A stretch of 64,000 nucleotides of DNA from Peromyscus leucopus (taxonomy: Eukaryota; Chordata; Mammalia; Rodentia; Cricetidae), in assembly GCF_004664715.2 (NCBI RefSeq), contig NC_051073.1:59870379-59934378 (forward strand), in the 5' to 3' direction. Positions 55,601 through 63,200 of the stretch are shown here, piece by piece. The notes beneath the pieces were generated by a model. The model saw nothing but the letters and a program-made list of their open reading frames with translations, ran no database searches and was not told where the DNA came from. How positions within the stretch are numbered: position 1 is the stretch's first letter; every line of letters starts with the position of its first letter. A program made the translations under genes and the position numbers.

Positions 55601-57684
55601 TTTTAAAAAACAATTTATTTATTCTTATTATATGTGAATTAGTGTTTTGCCAGGATGTATATCTGTGTGAGGGTGTTGGATCCCCTAGAACTGGAGTTCC
55701 AGACAGTTGTGAGCTGCCATGTGGGTGCTGGGAATTGAACCCAGGTCCTCTGGAAGAGCAGTCAGTGCTCTTAACCATCTCTTCAGCCCCACATTTTAGT
55801 TTTTAATTCATTAAAGCAAAAGCTCCACTATCTGAGATTTCCATTCAGCGGAGTTAGCCAAGAGATGGGAATGGGGGAGGGGGTTTGTCTCAGGACGATT
55901 AATAAAACCGTGATTTAATACCTTACACCTGTCGTTGCCATTCCCAAATTTATCAGATGACTTGGATACAACACAATCTCCCAGCGACCCATCAGACACA
56001 ACGGAAGATGTCCCCACAGAATGTGAAAACATTTCCTCCATGGTGGCATTTGAAAACGTGTCCGAGAACACGACTGATGTTGTGCTGACCATGCTGGTGG
56101 AGAATATAAGTGGCTTCGACAGTGATGACTTCAAGTTGGAAGTGATCCGAGATTTTGGTGTGGCTGTGGTTACCTTTCAGAAGCCTATAGGTGAGCTCCT
56201 GGGGGGGCGGGGCCTGCATCCCTAGGCGTCTGTGCACCACACCCCAGGATTTGAGACATCTCCGAAAGTTTGACTCGTTGTTGTAGTGCGTAAACAAGGC
56301 CTCTCAGTCAATACAGATGCCTTTCCCCTCAGATTTCGGAAAGAGAAACAAATCCACTTTGAGATCCGATTTGGGTATGTTTAATAGACTGCCCTTTATT
56401 ATTTGATTGCTTGAGTGGATGGGGTGGGGTGGGGGAGAAATAGGAAATCTAAGGTGATTTCTAGTGAAGGAGTTTGAACTCTCTCCTTACTTCCCTGGGA
56501 GGAGTTAAGACGGACACGCTTACTGGAAGGCAATAAGGCCAACAAACTTACCCTTCGTGCTTGCCGTAAGTCAGGCACCTGCCATACTCTTCCCATGTTA
56601 ACTTATTCGTCCCTTTCAACAGCCCTATGACAGGGGCGCGATGTTGCTGAGAGATGGAGGGACAGGAGTGTAGCCCGGGTAGCCAACCTCCACTCCCCTT
56701 TCCCGGTCACACATGCAGAGATGAGGGAGCCCACTGAACGGGGAAGGTGACTGCCCCAGCTAGCAGGAAAAGGCGCCACCACCAAGCCCGACAGCCTGAG
56801 TTTGATCCCTGGGATTCACACAAGCTGTCCTCTGTCCTCCAGATGCACGCACACGCATGCACTTGCATGTGCACATACATAAACACGAAAAAGGAAATGA
56901 GTGCTCTGTTAGGAGATTGTCACAAGCAAGACCCAGCTCCACCCACCCAGGACAGGGCAAATTTCCAAATCCAAGCCCCCCTGTCCCATGGCCATGGGGG
57001 GGGCGCGTCAGTCAAGCTCACAGGTGGTGTGGTCAGAATTCTAGCCCTGATACTTAACTGGTTGCATGAAGCCGACCAAGTTACTATTTTCTCTGTTCCT
57101 TATCCACTCATCCATAAAACGGGGATGATCATACTTAACCTAAATTCCTGTGGAGATTAATGAGATGATACTTAACATAGTAACTGAGGCATGGTAAGGA
57201 TTCGATAAAGGGCACTATTATTATTTCATGTTTATTATTACTTCTTATAAAGGGAAGTTTAAAGATTTGTTTATTTTATGCATGTGAATGGTTTGCCTGC
57301 ATGTATGTGTACCACATGCATGCAGTACCTGAAGAAGCCAGTAGAGGGCATTGGATCCACTGGAACTGGAGTTATAGACTGTTGTGGGTTTCCAAGCGCA
57401 TGTGGGAGTGATGTTAACCTCTGAGTCATCTCCCTAGACCCACAAAGGGAAATTTAAATTTAAATGATCTTGCTTCTCTTCATTGAGCAGCAATCTGGAA
57501 TATATACTGTGTTAGCTTTCTGTTACTGTAACAAATACATGAAGTAGTCAGCCTCCAAAAGGATTATTCTAGTTCACAGTTTTGGTGGCTTCAATTCATG
57601 ATCGGTTAGCCCTGTTGCCTTGGGGCTTATGGTGAGGCAGATGGAAGACTGTTTATTTCAATGGTCAGGAGAGAGAGAGAGAGG

Positions 57685-57739
<55 letters not shown>

Positions 57740-60164
57740 CAGGGTCATCTGGTCCCCTTCCTCCCCACTCAAGAACAGGAACATTTCCCACAGGCCCCAC
57801 TCCTTAAAGGATCCCCTATACCCAGCAGCACTAAGCAGAGGACTCAGGCTTTACCACATGAGCCTCTGGGACAGTATCGCTCCAAACTATAGCCACTGTT
57901 ATGGTCCGGGTACCAGTTTAGGGTCTAAGGCCCAAAGATGAAGAAAACCATAGTTCCCTCTCTAGAGGAACTCAGTCTGGGAGGAGGAAGGAGGCATGTA
58001 TGTAAATGAACGATGAAGAGGAACGAGAAGTCGTCTCTCAGCTTAGTAACCTGAGAGGGTGGGAGACAAGAGCGTGCATGGTTGTGCTCCCCTGAGTGTG
58101 TCCCCCCAGCAGCGTCACCTGACCATCTCTGAACGGCACCAAGCTTGTTCCTGCAGCCACTGCCCCCCTTCTCTTATCCATTGGCACCCCCCTTTGGTCT
58201 TTAAATTAGAGCCCACAGAGAGACCATATACACTCCGAGTCTGAGTCCCAGTTTTATCTGCTCCTTATTGGAGCTCCAAAAGGCAATTCATTCGTGTTCA
58301 TGATCCACACCTTCCCGCTGACACACAAGCAAGCAAGGACCTGTATTCATTTCCCAGATCCCAGCACAAAGCCTGGCGCAGCACAGGCCCATCGTCCACC
58401 CTGTTAATCTAAGAGATGATTAGGCTGAGTCCGGAAGGGTAAATAGGAGCAGCTGAAAAAACGGAGGAGGGCTGTAGACATCGCTGTTTGGGTAGGGTGG
58501 TTCGATTTGATCTTTGGCATCACAGTAAAATAAAAATACCCTGTCTCCCCTGTGGGATAAGGGTACTGCACACACAGGCACTGCAGACACGGGCACTGCA
58601 GACACGGGCACTGCACACATGGGCACTGCAGACACAGGCACTGCAGACACGGGCACTGCAGACATGGGCACTGCACACATGGGCACTGCAGACATGGGCA
58701 CTGCACACACGGGCACTGCAGACACGGGCACTGCAGACATGGGCACTGCAGACACGGGCACTGCACACACGGGCACTGCACACACAGACACTGCAGATAT
58801 GGGCACTGCAGACACGGGCACTGCAGACATGGATGCTGCAGACATAGGCACTGCAGACACAGGCACTGCACACATGGGCATTGCAGACATGGGCACTGCA
58901 CACATGGGCACTATAGGTGTGGGAACTGCAGACGTGGGCACTGCACACATGGGCACTGCACACATGGACACTATATGTGTGGGCACTGCACACACGGGCA
59001 CTGCAGACATGGACACTGCAGACACGGGCACTGCAGACATGGACACTGCAGACACGGGCACTGCAGACACGGGAACTGCAGGCATAGGCACTGCACACAT
59101 GGGGCACTGCACACACAGGCACTGCAGACACGGGCACTGCAGACAGGCACTGCAGACACGGGCACTGCAGACAGGCACTGCACACACAGGCACTGCAGAC
59201 ACGGGCACTGCAGACATGGGCACTGCACACACGGGGCACTGCAGACATGGGCACTGCACACACGGGGCACTGCAGACACGGGCACTGCAGACACGGGCAC
59301 TGCAGACATGGACACTGCAGACACGGGCACTGCACACACGGGGCACTGCAGACATGGGCACTGCACACACGGGGCACTGCAGACACGGGCACTGCAGACA
59401 TGGGCACTGCAGACACGGGCACTGCAGACATGGGCACTGCACACACGGGCACTGCACACACGGGGACTGCACACACAGACACTGCAGATATGGGCACTGC
59501 AGACACGGGCACTGCAGACATGGACGCTGCAGACATAGGCACTGCAGACACAGGCACTGCACACATGGGCATTGCAGACATGGGCACTGCACACATGGGC
59601 ACTATAGGTGTGGGAACTGCAGACGTGGGCACTGCACACATGGGCACTGCACACATGGACACTATATGTGTGGGCACTGCACACACGGGCACTGCAGACA
59701 TGGACACTGCAGACACGGGCACTACAGACATGGACACTGCAGACACGGGCACTGCAGACATGGGAACTGCAGGCATAGGCACTGCAGACATGGGCACTGC
59801 ACATACGGGGCACTGCAGACACGGGCACTGCAGACATGGGCACTGCAGACATGGGCACTGCAGACACGGGCACTGCACACACGGGCACTGCACACACAGA
59901 CACTGCAGATGTGGGCACTGCACACACGGGCACTGCAGACATGGGCAATTGTATATACAAAGACAAAAGAGGAGAACTTTAAAAACATGACTAGTTGTTT
60001 TTGTTGTTGGCTTTTTTTTCCCCTCAGAGACAAGGTTTCTCTGTATAGCCTTAGCTGTCCTGGTTCTCGCTCTGTAGATTAAAGGCGTGCGCTACCACCA
60101 CCTGGCTCATGATGAGTTGTTTTTTTGTTTGTTTGTTTGTTTGTTTTGTTTCATTTTTTGGTGT

Positions 60165-60200
<36 letters not shown>

Positions 60201-63200
60201 ATGAAAATAAAACCGAAAGTGCCCTTGGCTATGTTTGCAGTCAGTAACCTGGCTGGGGCTGGGGCTCCCGCCTGCTGGCAGAGTGGGCATCAAGGATCTT
60301 GAGGAAAGGGGGACAGGGGTGGCATTGTGAGGCGCGCACTCAGGAGGGTTGGCTAAAGGACAGCTCAGGGGCAGAAAATACAGCAGTTGGCTAGTTCCCC
60401 CTTCTCAGGGGTAGCCAAGCCATTTCTTCCACACATACAGAGATGTCATCGAAAATGTTCTCATTTCATTTTTGTTTTGTAGACACCAAAAAATTTATTA
60501 TTGATTGTAGCAATCACCACTTAAACCGGCGCCTGCAGCTTGCCCCGAGACTTCTGGAAACAACAAATGCAGTTAGGGTGGAAAACCTGCCTCCAGGGGT
60601 GGATGATTACCAGCTGCAGCTCTACTTTGAAAACCCTTCCAATGGGGGCGGAAGAGTTGCCCGGGTCGAGTGTTTCCCGGAAGAGAGTTCCGCACTGGTT
60701 GAGTTTTGCGACAGCAAAGGTAATGTGTCCTGGCCTGCCGCCCAGCATAGCCTGGGTGGTTGGCCATTTCAGCGGTTCCTTAACCCAGAGTGCCTTTGTC
60801 TGTTCATCTGTCAGAAATGGCACCAATCATTCATTCATCTGGATTTGGTGCAGAATGAGGGCAGCAAGACACGCCCTGGCGAAGCTGATGAGAGACGAGG
60901 GAGAGCCTCTGGTGATTCCCACCTATGACTGAAAAAGTCGCCATCCTAGGAAGCGTTGATAGGCTTCCACTTGCTGTACTCACAAAGAGATAGATCTGTG
61001 TTGTAGGTCCCCGCATTGACCCTCAAATTGATTTCCACAGGTTTAGGTAAAGATGGACGCAGAAGCGTGTAGAGTGCCACAGAGCGTGTCTGTTTCTCCC
61101 CCCTGCTGTCCCTGTGCTGAGGCAGGACATCATGGGGGCGATTTCTCATGATCTCGGGCACGGGCTGAGGAGACTGAAAGTCATGTTGACGACACCTGCC
61201 ATGGTCTTCTTGGGTCAGATAGACTTGAGTTCCAATCCCGATCGGTGCTCACTGGCTTTGTGACCTTTAACCCTCCAACCTTCCGTGTTCTCATCTGTAG
61301 AGTGAGCACGTTAGGAATTACCTCAGAAGAGTGCTGGAAGGAATAAGTGAAATAATCCCTGAACAGTGCTTGGCCTAAGGTGCTGAGTCTATGTTAGACG
61401 CCACTCAGGCTGTCCTGCCTCTCTGGAGCCCCTGTAGAACATTGGGTCTCTGAAGGTCACATTATTTTCCCTCAGGCCTGACACCTGCCCTAGGACGGAG
61501 TCCTTCACTAGGGTACTGTATTTTAGCATCTTCCTACCATGAGTGCTGTTTAAATCCAGTTGTTGCTGGATTGGCTCTAATCCATGCTGATACTACTTCC
61601 ACTTGCCCATCAACTAAAATGAAGTCAGGCGAGTCCTGGAGAAAGAGAAAGAGAATAAGAGCCGGTTGTGGTGACTGCCCCCTGTCCCGGTACCCACAGT
61701 GGGCGGGAGATTATAATGGGGAAGGCCTTACTAAATTGTGACCTCTGGGGCTGGGCTCTCCAATGACTGTGAGGGTGATTTTGATTTGGTATAGAGGCAA
61801 GGACATGGGGTCTGGGTTGGCTCACACTGGCAATTAGGTCAGATATTTCCCTTGGTTTATGGAATAAACCTTCCCTAGCCTCAGCTTTCTCGCCTCTAGC
61901 TAAGGGTATAATAGAATCTTTACCCGAGAAGGCCACTCAAGATTAAAGACATTAAAATCATAGAAAGCCCTTGGGAAAGTGATGCAGAGTGCTGGTCCAA
62001 TTATGCATTTAACTATGAAAGTTAAATTCTGGGACTATACACGAAGGGACAGATGGCGGAATGATCTACTCAGAGGATTAAAATGTCCTTCATGTTGGTA
62101 CAAATGCCATGCTTGTGTCCAAATGTGTATCTGTTTCTTATTGTGTCACGTCAGTGACATCAGAAAAACAACAGAATCGAACATGATTTCTGTGTAGAGT
62201 GATTTGGGTGTGAAGTAATTATTGCACTAAAATAAAGTCTGCCTTGTGTAGTTAGTATCTACCAGTTTATAGCTGAGCACATAGAGAATGCCACCTTTGA
62301 GTTCTACAAGCTTCAGAGACGTTTGTCCTCTAGAAAAGTCTGTTTTGTGTTCTTTGGAAATGCATGACATTGAGATTACTGTTGTTTATTTATTTGTTTA
62401 TTTACTTTGCTTTTAAAGTGTTAGAGATCATTATGGCCAAGAAACACCATTTCAACAGGATGCCGCTGTCTGTCTTCCCCTATTATCCCTCTCTGGGCAC
62501 AGCCTTATATGGCGAGGAGAAGCCACTGGTCAAGCTTCCAGCATCTTTCCAAGAGTCTCTGGGTCTTCCTTTGTGGAAGTTCTTTCAAAAAAATAATCAT
62601 CTGATCAAGGCGATAGAGGACGAAATGAGACGCTGTCACTGTGAGCTCACGTGGTCTGAAATGAATGGGACATTGACCATCAGACCTGCCGCCACCTTAG
62701 TCAATCACAGACCACGTATCAAGACCTGGCAGAAAGATGCATCTGAGTTGCTCTCTGGCATCAGGTCTAGATATGAAGTTAAGTTGTTTGAAGTGTATGC
62801 GCCAGTATGGGACATCATACAGCATGACTTAGGAGATGACAGGGTTTTGATTGAGTTTGATAAGGATAGTCTTACCTTAGCTGGAAAATTGGAAGATATG
62901 CAAGACATCAGTCAGAAAGTCAAGGAATTGATCGACAGCACCACAGAAAAGGTCAGAAAGGAAGAGCAGAGTCTGAGGGAGAAAGTGGCCGTTTCTCCAG
63001 GGAAACATTTTCTTTTGCAACACAGTGGTTTCCTGGAGGCTCTAAGCAAAGGGTACCCAGAGATGGAGATTCATTATGATGCCGCCACTCAGGACCTGTG
63101 CTTTAAGGGTTTCCATGCAGATGTGTATAAAGTAAAGTGTGAGATCCAGGAAAAGGTGTATTCCTTGGCTCAGAAAGACGTCCTGGTTCCTTCTCAAGTT

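Noticed and set aside
58420..59923. Minus-strand open frames of 390, 467 and 331 codons rich in Cys-Pro, Val-Cys-Ala and Cys-Ser
   Set aside because: They fall wholly within the 15-bp minisatellite, whose unit has no stops in any frame. They lie antisense in a Parp14 intron and lack any domain or promoter.
58561..59947. Superficial resemblance to a CRISPR array or coding repeat domain
   Set aside because: The units are directly abutting 15-mers with no spacers, in a mammalian intron.
58619..60082. Plus-strand open frame of 487 codons (Gly-Thr-Ala-Asp, then His-Gly-His-Cys)
   Set aside because: Same minisatellite; the residue pattern changes whenever a unit gains or loses bases, showing frame drift and not selection. 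It ends inside a B1.
60443..60928. 161-codon frame that contains Parp14 exon 5
   Set aside because: Only 60483-60719 is exon. The upstream ATG lies in intron 4 and the tail reads through the donor at 60720.
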